From Brevundimonas sp. (GTDB lineage: Bacteria > Pseudomonadota > Alphaproteobacteria > Caulobacterales > Caulobacteraceae), in NCBI RefSeq assembly GCF_029946145.1, contig NZ_JAQSDY010000017.1, positions 180,634-244,633 on the forward strand: a stretch of 64,000 bases of DNA, written 5' to 3'. Made by a program: the position numbers and the translations under genes. The notes below the pieces were generated by a model, which was not told the DNA's origin, did no database searches, and saw only the letters and a list, made by a program, of their open reading frames with translations. This document shows positions 40,587-49,049 of the stretch, one piece after another. Numbering within the stretch: position 1 is the stretch's first letter; each line of letters starts with the position of its first letter.

Positions 40587-41288
40587 ATGGTCGATCTGAC
40601 AACCGAAATGGCGGCTCTCTGGGCCGCGCTGGGGCCGGCGCCCGGCCACCGCGGCCGCGTGGTGCAGATCGCCGCCGCCAACTCGGGCGAGGGGGTCTCG
40701 ACCGTGGCCCGCGAATACGCCCGCCTGGCCGCCGTCCGCGCGCGCCGTCCCGTCTGGCTGATCGACGCCGACCTGTCCCAGCAGGGTCAGATGGAGGCCG
40801 TGGCCGCGGAACCCGACCGGTTCGGCGTGCTGGGCAAGGCCGCGATCGCCACGCCCGACGGATCGATCTTCTTCGCTGTCACGCCGCGTCTGATGGATCG
40901 CGCCGGCAAGCCCGTGCATCCGGCGCGCCTGCTGACGGCGCGCCCCTGCCTGGGCGGGCGGCTGTGGGTCACCCGGTTCGCGGCCGAGCATCTCCGGTCG
41001 GGCCAGCGCGCCGAGGCTGTCGGCGACGCCCGCTACTGGGACGCCCTGCGAAAGCACGCCGACACGGTGGTGATCGACGCCCCGGCGGCAGACCGCAGCG
41101 ACATGGCCATCACCCTGGCCCCGTTCGTCGATGCGACGGTGCTGGTCGTCGCCGCCGAAAGCACGGCGGCCAACGAGCCGCTGATGCTGCGCGACGAGAT
41201 CGAGGCGGTGGGGGGCAAGATCGCGGGGGTCGTGGTCAACCGCTCGACGTACAAGCCGCCGGCCTTCCTGAGGCGTCTGACGGGCTAG
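40587..41288 (+). CDS. hfsB: BY-kinase-like ATPase homologue with degenerate Walker A (HfsB-like)
   Basis: 233 residues. The fold is that of bacterial tyrosine autokinases: VVQIAAANSGEGVSTVAREY at the P-loop position, VWLIDADLS as Walker A', and DTVVIDAPA as Walker B. The P-loop reads SGEGVST, lacking the Lys of GKS/GKT, and there is no C-terminal Tyr cluster. Catalysis is doubtful; a structural or regulatory partner of HfsA is more likely. It converges with the glycosyltransferase gene at a shared CTAG. Confidence 0.82.
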   Translation: MVDLTTEMAALWAALGPAPGHRGRVVQIAAANSGEGVSTVAREYARLAAVRARRPVWLIDADLSQQGQMEAVAAEPDRFGVLGKAAIATPDGSIFFAVTPRLMDRAGKPVHPARLLTARPCLGGRLWVTRFAAEHLRSGQRAEAVGDARYWDALRKHADTVVIDAPAADRSDMAITLAPFVDATVLVVAAESTAANEPLMLRDEIEAVGGKIAGVVVNRSTYKPPAFLRRLTG

Positions 41289-42220
41289 GCGGCGTCGAGC
41301 CGGGCCAGCTCGCGCGCGCCGTAGAAATGCGGCTCGAAACCACGGGTCCACAACACCTTGCCCAGACCGCGCGCGGCGCGATCGTACATCTCGACGCGTC
41401 CGGGCCGGGCCGCGACGGTCAGGACCGCGGCCGCAGCGCCCCATACGACCGTCTGGCCCGCGCCGATCAGCATCCAGCGGGCGACCCCCGGCCAGTTCCG
41501 CGCCGCCGCCGCCGTCTGGCTGGGTCCCTGACCATAGGCGAAGGCCCGGGCGAGGGCGTATTTCAGCGTGGCCCGGTGCGCCGGGGCGAACTCCTCGACC
41601 CGGGCGTCGGCGGCCCAGCCGAACCGGCCGCCCCGCGCCGCCAGCGCCGCGAAAAGGGCGTCGTCCTCGCCACCGGCCTGATCGGCGGCCACATTGAACG
41701 GCGCGGACCCGGGCAGGGCGGTGGCCCGCAGCATCAGCGAATTGCCGCAGCCATAGGGTTCGGCGATCAGCCCCGTCCGTTCCGGGCCCTCACGGCCGAA
41801 GAAGCGCTCCAGCCAGGACCGCAGCCAGGGTTCGGCGTCCGGCGCCCGGCCGGTGATCGGACCGAACACGGCGTCAGCTCCCGTCTCGGCCTGGGCCTTG
41901 AGCAAGGCCGACAGCCATCCGGGCGCGGCGGCCTCGTCATCGTCGAGGAAGGCGATCAGGGGGGCGTCCGTCGCGGACAGGCCCGCGTTGCGCGCCGTGG
42001 CGACGCCGGGGGTCGGCGCATGGCGATAGATCAGGGCCCAGGGCGAGAAGGCGCGCAGCGCCTCGGTCAGCGCCGCCGCCGAGCCGAGCGGATCGTTGTC
42101 GACGACCACGATTTCAGCGACCCGGTCCGCCACGCCGGTCTGCCGGAACAGCGACCGCAGGGCGCGCTCCAGACTATCGGGCCGACGCAGGGTCGGGACG
42201 ATGACGGCCACGTCGCCCAT
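41285..42220 (-). CDS. Family 2 glycosyltransferase
   Basis: 311 residues from ATG 42220, which shares one base with the stop of the preceding gene. The GT-A fold is clear: VAVIVPTLRRPDSLERALRS, EIVVVDNDP, GVATARNAGLSAT and the metal-binding FLDDDE. AGGEDDALFAALAARG supplies the catalytic-base ED. A hydrophobic region near residue 255-280 (MLIGAGQTVVWGAAAAVLTV) suggests membrane attachment. Position suggests an HfsG-like role in holdfast repeat-unit assembly. Confidence 0.88.
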   Translation of the reverse strand: MGDVAVIVPTLRRPDSLERALRSLFRQTGVADRVAEIVVVDNDPLGSAAALTEALRAFSPWALIYRHAPTPGVATARNAGLSATDAPLIAFLDDDEAAAPGWLSALLKAQAETGADAVFGPITGRAPDAEPWLRSWLERFFGREGPERTGLIAEPYGCGNSLMLRATALPGSAPFNVAADQAGGEDDALFAALAARGGRFGWAADARVEEFAPAHRATLKYALARAFAYGQGPSQTAAAARNWPGVARWMLIGAGQTVVWGAAAAVLTVAARPGRVEMYDRAARGLGKVLWTRGFEPHFYGARELARLDAA

Positions 42221-43158
42221 CACACCGCCTCCGCATAGAGGGCCGCGCGGTACAGGCGCAGCGAGAAGGCCCGCGTCGCGACCGGCAGCCAGTCCGCCTC
42301 GGCCCCGCGGCGCATCACACGGCGCAGCAGCGGCAGGCCCGGCAGACGCTTCAACAGCCTCGCCGCCCTGTAGCTGGGATAGGCGGCGACGATCTTGGGG
42401 TGGCGCTGGACCATGCGGCCGAAATTGGGAGCCGACTGTTCGTACTTGCCGGCCAGCGCGGCCACGGTGTCGAGCCCCATGTGGGTGGCCGGGTTGTCGA
42501 TATGCACGACCTCGAACCGGCGCGACACGCGCATGGCCCATTCGACATCCTCCCAGCCCCAGCCGGTGAAGCCGGGATCGAAGGCCTCGGCCTCGAACAC
42601 GTCGCGGCGGACCAGAAGATTGGAGGTGTAGACGTATTTCTCGGGCTGTTTCGCCCGCTCTGCGCAGGGCACGCATTCCGACCTGGCCGCCATGGCGCGG
42701 TGCACGGCGAACCGGGCGTCGGTCGGGGCCTGCAGCAGGGAGAAGCCGCCGAAGGCCACGGCGGGATCGCCGTCGGCGACCAGCGCGGCCCAGTCGCGCA
42801 GGAAGCCGGGGTGATCAGGCCGCATGTCGCTGTCGAGGAACAGCAGGGAGCCGCCCCGCGCGGACGCCGCCAGACGGTTGCGGCCGATCGCCCGGCCTTC
42901 GTTGGCCGGCAGGGTGATCAGGCGCACGGGCAGGGCCATGGCGTCGATCCGCGTCTTCAGCCGCCCCGTCAGGGCCGCATCGGCGGTGCCGTCGTCCAGC
43001 ACGATGATCTCGACCGTCCCGCCCAGCGCCGCGGCTTCCGTTTCGAGCGCCGCCAGCAGGTCCGCCGGATCGTCGCGCAGGAAGGGGATGAGGACGGACA
43101 CGCTCGGCCGCGCCGCGGTCCACGCGCCGTTGTCGTGCATGTGGGCCCGCGCGCTCAC
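42220..43158 (-). CDS. Family 2 glycosyltransferase (galactosyltransferase-like C-terminus)
   Basis: 312 residues if the GTG at 43158 is used (overlaps the flippase stop as GTGA); ATG 43140 is an alternative. Motifs are SVSVLIPFLRDDPADLLAAL, IIVLDDGT, GRAIGRNRLAASA, the DxD site FLDSDMRPDH, and GWGWEDVEWAMRVSRR, the 'GxGxED' block of the Glyco_transf_7C type. It probably adds the second or third sugar of the polysaccharide repeat. Confidence 0.88.
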   Translation of the reverse strand: MSARAHMHDNGAWTAARPSVSVLIPFLRDDPADLLAALETEAAALGGTVEIIVLDDGTADAALTGRLKTRIDAMALPVRLITLPANEGRAIGRNRLAASARGGSLLFLDSDMRPDHPGFLRDWAALVADGDPAVAFGGFSLLQAPTDARFAVHRAMAARSECVPCAERAKQPEKYVYTSNLLVRRDVFEAEAFDPGFTGWGWEDVEWAMRVSRRFEVVHIDNPATHMGLDTVAALAGKYEQSAPNFGRMVQRHPKIVAAYPSYRAARLLKRLPGLPLLRRVMRRGAEADWLPVATRAFSLRLYRAALYAEAV

Positions 43159-44606
43159 GCCGTCGCCCTCCGGGCGCGGATCTGCGTCAGCAGGCGCGTG
43201 GCGACGTCGCGGACGCCCGCCGCGTTCAGCGTCAGGGCGGCCGCCGCATAGACCAGGCCGCCGACCGAGGCGTCCAGCATCAGTTCGGGGAAGCCGCCGA
43301 GGGCGGGCAGACGGGCGACGACCACGGCCATGATCCCGGTGGCGATCCCGCAGCGGACCAGGCTCTCCCACGGGATCGGCAGGGCCACGACCCGGCGGCC
43401 GATCAGCATCGTCGCCAGCAGCCCCAGCGCGAAACTGATCGCCGTCGCCCAGGCCGCGCCCATGAGGCCGAAGCGCGGCACGAGGATCAGGTTCAGGATC
43501 ACATTGGCGACCGCCGGAATCGCCATGGCGATCAGCAGACGCTTCGTCTTCTTGCCCAGGGTGAAGGCCTGGCCGAAATAATAGGCCGTCAGCCCGAACA
43601 GCAGGGCCGACAGGGCGATCCACGGCGTCACTCCCGCCGCCGCCGTGCGCAGGTCCTCGCCGATCAGCAGCTCCGCCAGCGGACGCGCCACCAGGGCCAC
43701 ACCCGCCGCCGCCGGCAGGCCGATCAGCAGGAAGGTCGACAGCTGTTCCCGCGCGGCCTCCTTCAACCGCTCCAGCCCGCCGCGCTCCAGCGCCATGACC
43801 AGCGCCGGCTGCCCCGCGGAACCCAGCCACAGGAACAGCACGTCCAGCGTCCGGTTCGCGATCGAATAGCTGGCGTGATAGGCGCCCACCGCGGCCTCGT
43901 CCATGAACAGGGCCAGCAGGAAGCGGTCGGTCGAGGACAGCACCACCGTCAGGGCCAGCGAGGCCGCGATCGGATAGCCGTACACGGCGTAGTCCCGCAC
44001 CCGCGCCGGCTCGAACGCCCCGCCGCGCGCCTGTCGCAGTTCACCGGGCAGGACGAAGGGCAGGGCGGCAAGAGGCGCGAGGCCGATGCCCAGCAGGGGC
44101 GCCGCTCCGCCCGCCCCGATCAGGGCGAAGCCCACGCCGATGGCGAGGCCGCCGACCGCCACCGCCATGTCCAGCCACGCCGCCTTGCCCACCTCGCCGG
44201 CGGCGCGGAAACGCTCCTGCCCCAGCTTGACCAGACACCGCGCCGGCGCGCCCGCCAGACCCGCCGCCAGCGCCAGCTTGAACAGGGGATCGACCGGGAA
44301 CAGCCAGACCGCCACGCCCGCCACGACGAGGAAGGCCGCGCTGAGGGCGAAGGCCGCGCGGTACAGGCTGGCGAAATGGCCCCAGGTCTCGGCCCCGGGC
44401 GACTGGGCCGCCCAGAACCGCGCCATGGCGGCCTCAAGCCAGCTGAACACGGCCACATGGGCCAAGGTCATGACCGAGAAGGCGAGGGCGTAGCGGCCGA
44501 AATCCTCGGGGCTGAGCAGGCGGGTGAACAGGATGATCGACAGAAAGCCGACCACCCCCTGCACGATGTTGGCGGGCAGATAGCCCCAGACGCCGCGCCA
44601 GAACAT
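43155..44606 (-). CDS. hfsF: Polysaccharide flippase (Wzx/HfsF-like)
   Basis: 483 residues from ATG 44606. About 12-14 hydrophobic segments span the protein, starting VWGYLPANIVQGVVGFLSII and FTRLLSPEDFGRYALAFSV, the typical opening of MATE-like lipid-linked oligosaccharide flippases. It would move the undecaprenyl-linked repeat unit across the inner membrane. Start and stop overlap both neighbours, so the four minus-strand genes form one tightly coupled operon. Confidence 0.88.
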   Translation of the reverse strand: MFWRGVWGYLPANIVQGVVGFLSIILFTRLLSPEDFGRYALAFSVMTLAHVAVFSWLEAAMARFWAAQSPGAETWGHFASLYRAAFALSAAFLVVAGVAVWLFPVDPLFKLALAAGLAGAPARCLVKLGQERFRAAGEVGKAAWLDMAVAVGGLAIGVGFALIGAGGAAPLLGIGLAPLAALPFVLPGELRQARGGAFEPARVRDYAVYGYPIAASLALTVVLSSTDRFLLALFMDEAAVGAYHASYSIANRTLDVLFLWLGSAGQPALVMALERGGLERLKEAAREQLSTFLLIGLPAAAGVALVARPLAELLIGEDLRTAAAGVTPWIALSALLFGLTAYYFGQAFTLGKKTKRLLIAMAIPAVANVILNLILVPRFGLMGAAWATAISFALGLLATMLIGRRVVALPIPWESLVRCGIATGIMAVVVARLPALGGFPELMLDASVGGLVYAAAALTLNAAGVRDVATRLLTQIRARRATA

Positions 44607-46180
44607 CAGCGAACCGCCGCGCGGTCGCCCAGCAGCACCGGCACGGTCACGGCCATGATCCACAGGTCCAGCCAGAACGACTGGCGCTCGACATAGTCGA
44701 TGTCCAGCTGCACCCGGCGGCGCACGTCCTGAGCGCTGTGCAGCGGCCCGCGCGAACCGTGGATGGCGGCCCAGCCCGTCATGCCGGGCTTGATGCGGTG
44801 GCGATGGGCGTATTCGGCCACCAGCCGCGCGGATTCGACATGGCCCGTCTTCATGCCGATGGCGTGCGGACGCGGACCGACCAGCGACATCTCGCCGGTG
44901 AGGACGTTCAGCAGTTGCGGCAGTTCGTCGAGGCTGGTCTTGCGGATGAACCGGCCCACGGCCGTGATGCGGTCGTCGTCATGGGTGACCTGACGGCTGG
45001 CCGTCGCATCGGCGGCCTCCTGCCTCATCGAGCGGAATTTCCACACCACGATTTCCTCGTGGTTGAAGCCGTGCCGCCGTTGACGGAAGAAGATCGGACC
45101 CGGGCTGTCCAGACGGACCGCCAGGGCGACCGCGGCCATGACCGGGGACAGCAGCACCAGGGCGGTCAGGCCGAAAATCATGTCCTGAAGCCGCTTGTTG
45201 AAGGCGCGGCGGTCGTCGTCGAGCGGACCCTGGACATCCGCCAGCGGGGCGGCGGCCAGCCGGTTCAGGGTCGTACGCGTCTCGGCCTCGCCCTTCGGTT
45301 CGACCACCAGCGTCACTTCATTGGGCAGCGTCCTCAGCCGGGCGGTCAGGTCGCGCACGCGCGCCTCGGCCCTGGGGTCGATGGCCAGCACGATCCGGTC
45401 GACATAGGGCGTCATCCGGTGGGTCAGCAGATCCTCCGCCGTGCCCAGCACGGGCACGCCCTCGATGGCCCGTGGGCTGCGCGCCAGCCGGTCGTCGAAG
45501 ATTCCCAGCACATTCAGGTCGCGCCGCTTCAGCGCTTCGCGGATCAGGGCCTCGGCGTGGCGGGTCGCCCCGACCAGGACGATGTTGGGCGTCAGGGCTC
45601 CGGACGCCCGCCATCGCGCGACGATGTCGCTCCACCCCATGTGCAGGGCGTTCAGCGTGACCAGCACCAGACCCGTCCAGACCAGCCAGGCCGCCCACTG
45701 GGCGTCGGCGCCCTGCATCGCCCAGCCGGACGCCATGGCGACCAGGGATCCGGCCGCGACGATCGCGGCCACCGACGCCAGATGGATCGCCGTCTGCTGG
45801 CCTCGCGCGAATCGATAGCGCCCCAGGGACCGCAACAGGCCGAGAATGGTCAGGGCGCCGAGCGCGAATGGCAGGACCTGCGACAGCTGGGCGTGAATCA
45901 GGGGGCCCGGCGCCGCCGCCCAGGCGCTCAGCAGGGTGACGGCGGCCACGGCCAGCACGTCCAGCGACCGGAAATAATGGGCCGCCAGCCGCGAGGCGTG
46001 CCGCTGACGGGCGTTACGCCAGACGTCGGGTCGGAACGGGCCCCGGCGCGCGGCGCCCTCGGCTTCCGGCCCGCCTTCAACGGCCGAGGCGGCCAGCGCC
46101 TGAAGGCCGGACGCGTCCAGGCTTTCCGACCCGGACAGGTCGACGTCGAACATTGGGCGGCGGGTTGCGGCGTCGGTCAT
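44606..46180 (-). CDS. hfsE: Polyprenyl-phosphate hexose-1-phosphate transferase (HfsE/WbaP-like)
   Basis: 524 residues from ATG 46180. An N-terminal part with four to five membrane segments (about 85-185) is followed by a Rossmann-like domain ([20 protein letters not shown]) and a C-terminal phosphoglycosyl transferase: [66 protein letters not shown] and [14 protein letters not shown]. This enzyme starts repeat-unit synthesis by loading sugar-1-phosphate on the lipid carrier. HfsE is the Caulobacter holdfast counterpart. Confidence 0.88.
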   Translation of the reverse strand: MTDAATRRPMFDVDLSGSESLDASGLQALAASAVEGGPEAEGAARRGPFRPDVWRNARQRHASRLAAHYFRSLDVLAVAAVTLLSAWAAAPGPLIHAQLSQVLPFALGALTILGLLRSLGRYRFARGQQTAIHLASVAAIVAAGSLVAMASGWAMQGADAQWAAWLVWTGLVLVTLNALHMGWSDIVARWRASGALTPNIVLVGATRHAEALIREALKRRDLNVLGIFDDRLARSPRAIEGVPVLGTAEDLLTHRMTPYVDRIVLAIDPRAEARVRDLTARLRTLPNEVTLVVEPKGEAETRTTLNRLAAAPLADVQGPLDDDRRAFNKRLQDMIFGLTALVLLSPVMAAVALAVRLDSPGPIFFRQRRHGFNHEEIVVWKFRSMRQEAADATASRQVTHDDDRITAVGRFIRKTSLDELPQLLNVLTGEMSLVGPRPHAIGMKTGHVESARLVAEYAHRHRIKPGMTGWAAIHGSRGPLHSAQDVRRRVQLDIDYVERQSFWLDLWIMAVTVPVLLGDRAAVR

Positions 46181-46300
46181 GGGGCTCGCGCGGGGGTTCC
46201 GGCCCACCTTGCACGCCCGCTCTCACTGTCCCGTTAACGCACGACGGCTCGCGCAACCCGTTGCGTCCGCCCGCGCGCTCGGCTAATCACGCCGCCTGCC

Positions 46301-46392
46301 GGAGACGTGGCCGAGTGGCTGAAGGCAACGGTTTGCTAAATCGTCGTACCCTGTAAGGGGTACCCAGGGTTCGAATCCCTGCGTCTCCGCCA
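46301..46392 (+). tRNA. tRNA-Ser (GCU anticodon)
   Basis: A 92-nt class II tRNA. The acceptor stem GGAGACG pairs with CGTCTCC, followed by G and an encoded CCA. The anticodon loop TTGCTAA gives GCT at 46335-46337, reading AGC and AGU. The long variable arm (GTACCC ... GGGTAC) and TTCGAAT T-loop confirm a serine tRNA. No integrase or attachment repeat is visible beside it. Confidence 0.97.
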
Positions 46393-46410
46393 GACCTTCC
46401 CCGGGCCGCC

Positions 46411-47187
46411 TCAGAGCCCGATCGGCCCCAGAAGCCAGGTCATCCAAGCCCCTATCGCCAGAAACAGGCCGAAGGGCAGGCGGTCGGACCCGGACACACC
46501 ACGACCCGTCAGGCGTTTCGCCAGGACCAGGCTCAGACCGGCGGTCGCGGCCCAGATCAGGACGGTGGGCAGGCCCGGCCATCCTGTCCATGCCCCGATC
46601 GCGGCGAACAGGAAGGGGTCTCCGCCCCCCAGACCCTCGCGCCCCCGCAGCCGGCGATAGACCCAGGCGAGAGACCACAGCGCCGCGAAGCCGACGGCGG
46701 CGCCGATGACGCTGTCGCGCACCGTCGGGACGTCCAGCAGCGCCGCGGCCGTCAGGCCCGTGGCCAGCAGCGGCAGCGTCAGCCGATCGGGCAGCCAGAA
46801 ATGCTCTGCGTCGATGATCGCGATCAGCAGCAGCTGCCACCCCAGCAACGCCGTCAGCGCCGCGGCGACCGGCGTCGGCTGGGACAGGGCCGCCCAGGCG
46901 CCGATGGCCGCGCAGCCGAGCTCCATCAGCGGATAGCGAACCGGTATCGGCGCCTCGCATCGCCGGCAGCGACCGCGGGCGATGACGTAGCTGACGACCG
47001 GAACCAGATCCCGCGCCCCCAAGGTCCGCCCGCAGCCGCCGCAACGCGACCGGCCCGCGACAACGCCTTCGCCCGCCGGCAGGCGCAGGCTGACCAGCCC
47101 CAGGAAGCTGCCCGCGATCAGCCCCAGGCCCGCGAAGGCGAGAACAAGGGCGGGGGACGGGCCGGCGTCGAACAAGCGGTTCACCAT
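46411..47187 (-). CDS. gspO: Prepilin peptidase (A24 family)
   Basis: 258 residues from ATG 47187. It has two Cys pairs (RCGGCGRTLG and GRCRRCEAP) for zinc, then the bifunctional peptidase core with catalytic aspartates in IIDAEHFWLPDRL and GGGDPFLFAAIG (GxGD motif). Several membrane helices are evident. It should cleave and N-methylate the pseudopilins GspG, H, I, J and K encoded 10 kb away. It diverges from the beta-helix lipoprotein gene. Confidence 0.92.
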   Translation of the reverse strand: MVNRLFDAGPSPALVLAFAGLGLIAGSFLGLVSLRLPAGEGVVAGRSRCGGCGRTLGARDLVPVVSYVIARGRCRRCEAPIPVRYPLMELGCAAIGAWAALSQPTPVAAALTALLGWQLLLIAIIDAEHFWLPDRLTLPLLATGLTAAALLDVPTVRDSVIGAAVGFAALWSLAWVYRRLRGREGLGGGDPFLFAAIGAWTGWPGLPTVLIWAATAGLSLVLAKRLTGRGVSGSDRLPFGLFLAIGAWMTWLLGPIGL

Positions 47188-47318
47188 CGAGGTTTCACTC
47201 GCGGTACGGGGCCTGAAATCGCAAGGCAAGCCGTTCGCATCGACCCACTGTGACAGTTCCACCGTGTCGTGACAGCTTTTCACGGAACCGCGCAGACAAC
47301 TTCACACAAGCGAGCCGG

Positions 47319-47330
47319 AACCGTCACGGT
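47319..47330. promoter_or_regulatory. AACCGTCACGG(T) motif between gspO and the lipoprotein gene
   Basis: The 11-bp palindrome ACCGTCACGGT lies almost midway (about 132 bp from each start) between divergent gspO (47187) and the beta-helix lipoprotein gene (47462). The 11-mer AACCGTCACGG is repeated exactly upstream of gspC at 51812-51822. The word GACAGTTC also occurs in both regions (47252, 51822). Confidence 0.45.
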
Positions 47331-47461
47331 ACAGCGTCGGCGCCGTCATATCTGACCCCTAACCACAGCGGTGGGCAGGGGGCGGTGCAGTCATCGCGTC
47401 GGGGAGAGCATCCCGGACGACCCCTGTCGTGAAATTCTTTTGCACAGACACGGTGAAAACG

Positions 47462-48970
47462 ATGACCGGCTTTCGACTGAAGACCCTGCTCGCGGTTTCC
47501 GCCAGCGCCCTGATCCTGGCCGCGTGCGGCTCGGCCGAAGTCGCATCGCCCGGTGAAGGTGATTTCGGCGACGGCGGCGGCGGCGGCGGCGGCGTGACGC
47601 CCCCGCCGGCTCCGGGCACTCCCGCGGCTGATTGCCCGGCCGGCTTCGCCAACGTCGGCCTGATCGCCGGCAACACCCTGCGCGTCTGCCAGCTGCCGCA
47701 ACAGATCAACGGCGCCCTGACGGTGCCGCTGCGCGCCGGCACCATCTACTCGATCACCGGCCGGACCGCGGTCGGCACCGACCGCGGCGTCGATCCGGCG
47801 GCCCCGATCGCCGGCAGCGAGCAGGGCATCCTGACCATCGAGGCGGGCGTCCGCATCTTCGCCTCGGGCGGTTCCGACTATCTGCTGGTCAACCGCGGTT
47901 CGCAGCTGTTCGCAGAAGGCACGGCGACGACCCCGATCGTCTTCACCAGCCGCCAGAACGTCGAAGGCACGACCACCGAGAGTTCGCAAGGGCAGTGGGG
48001 CGGCATCGTCCTGGCCGGCCGCGCGCCGACCGCCAACTGCCAGCTGACCGCCCCGGTGACCTGCACCGGCACCGTCGAGGGCACCAGCGCCTTCTTCGGC
48101 GGCAACACCGCATCAGACAACTCGGGCCGCCTGCGCTACGTCCAGATCAAGTTCTCGGGCTTCGAAATCTCGACCGGCAACGAGCTGCAGGGCCTGACCA
48201 TGGCCGGCGTCGGCTCGGGCACGACCGTGGATCACATCCAGGTTTACAACAGCTCGGATGACGGCATCGAAATCTTCGGCGGCGCCGTCAACCTGCGCCA
48301 CATCGTCATCAACGGCGCCGACGACGATGGCATGGACACCGACACCGGCTGGCGCGGCGGCGCCCAGTTCGGCATCGTGACGCAACGGGCCCCCGGTTCG
48401 ACCAGCCGCAGCGCCGGCTTCGAGTTCTCGTCGGCCCCGACCTCCGTGCCGCTGGCCACCCGCTATGTGTCACAGCCCAAGATGGCCAACTGGACCCTCG
48501 TCGGCCGCAACTCGCCGACCGACGCCCACACCGTCGCTCACTTCGACACGGGCGCCGACGCCACGATCATCAACTCGGTGTTCACCAGCGTCGCAGGCTC
48601 ACTGGCCGGCTGCATGGCCATCAATGACGCGGACACGGCCACCAGCGGCGTGGCCTTCAACTCGGTCTTCATGTCCTGCGGCATCTCGTACCGTCCGGCC
48701 AACGCCGTCCTGTCGGCGGCGGCCTTCACCGCCGGCACGAACAACACGGCGGCCGGGACCTCGACCCTGACCGCTCCGGCGGGCACGAGCCTGAGCAACC
48801 AGGTCCTGACGTTCGTCAACGGCGCCAACGAAAACGCCGTGACCCCGGCAAACGCTCCGGCGGTCCATTCCTTCTTCCAGGCCACGACCTACATCGGCGC
48901 CGTCCAGAACGCCGCCGACACCTGGTACCAGGGCTGGACCTGCGGCCTGACCGCCGGCGCGACCTGCTGA
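47462..48970 (+). CDS. Lipoprotein with right-handed parallel beta-helix, TonB-receptor partner
   Basis: 502 residues from ATG 47462 (GTG 47429 would add 11 residues). The signal MTGFRLKTLLAVSASALIL ends in a lipobox LAAC. A Gly/Pro linker (residues ~30-55) leads to a beta-helix with short strand-turn repeats: GTIYSITGRTAVG, ILTIEAGVRIFASG, LLVNRGSQLFAEGTATTPI, QWGGIVLAGRAPT, TTVDHIQVYNSSDDGIEIFG. Cys pairs near residues 180-190, 380-410 and the C-terminus may form disulfides. It lies just ahead of a TonB-dependent receptor and within the T2SS locus, so surface display by the T2SS is a reasonable guess, not shown. Confidence 0.8.
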   Translation: MTGFRLKTLLAVSASALILAACGSAEVASPGEGDFGDGGGGGGGVTPPPAPGTPAADCPAGFANVGLIAGNTLRVCQLPQQINGALTVPLRAGTIYSITGRTAVGTDRGVDPAAPIAGSEQGILTIEAGVRIFASGGSDYLLVNRGSQLFAEGTATTPIVFTSRQNVEGTTTESSQGQWGGIVLAGRAPTANCQLTAPVTCTGTVEGTSAFFGGNTASDNSGRLRYVQIKFSGFEISTGNELQGLTMAGVGSGTTVDHIQVYNSSDDGIEIFGGAVNLRHIVINGADDDGMDTDTGWRGGAQFGIVTQRAPGSTSRSAGFEFSSAPTSVPLATRYVSQPKMANWTLVGRNSPTDAHTVAHFDTGADATIINSVFTSVAGSLAGCMAINDADTATSGVAFNSVFMSCGISYRPANAVLSAAAFTAGTNNTAAGTSTLTAPAGTSLSNQVLTFVNGANENAVTPANAPAVHSFFQATTYIGAVQNAADTWYQGWTCGLTAGATC

Positions 48971-48982
48971 TGACGGATGCGC

Positions 48983-49008
48983 GGAGGCGGCCCGACCGGG
49001 CCGCCTCC
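48983..49008 (+). terminator. Strong hairpin between lipoprotein and TonB-receptor genes
   Basis: An 11-bp perfect stem (GGAGGCGGCCC / GGGCCGCCTCC) with a 4-nt loop, then GGCTTTCGC with no long T run. It could be an attenuator or 3' mRNA stabiliser giving different levels of the lipoprotein and the receptor. Confidence 0.55.
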
Positions 49009-49049
49009 GGCTTTCGCGTATTCCGTTGAACCCCTTCAAGGCGCAGATC

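Noticed and set aside
46301..46392. tRNA-Ser as integration site of a genomic island
   Set aside because: No integrase, no duplicated tRNA 3' end and ordinary core genes on both sides.
47250..47276. Pho box from two TGACAG words upstream of the lipoprotein gene
   Set aside because: The repeats are not at the 11-bp spacing of a Pho box, so PhoB control is unsupported.
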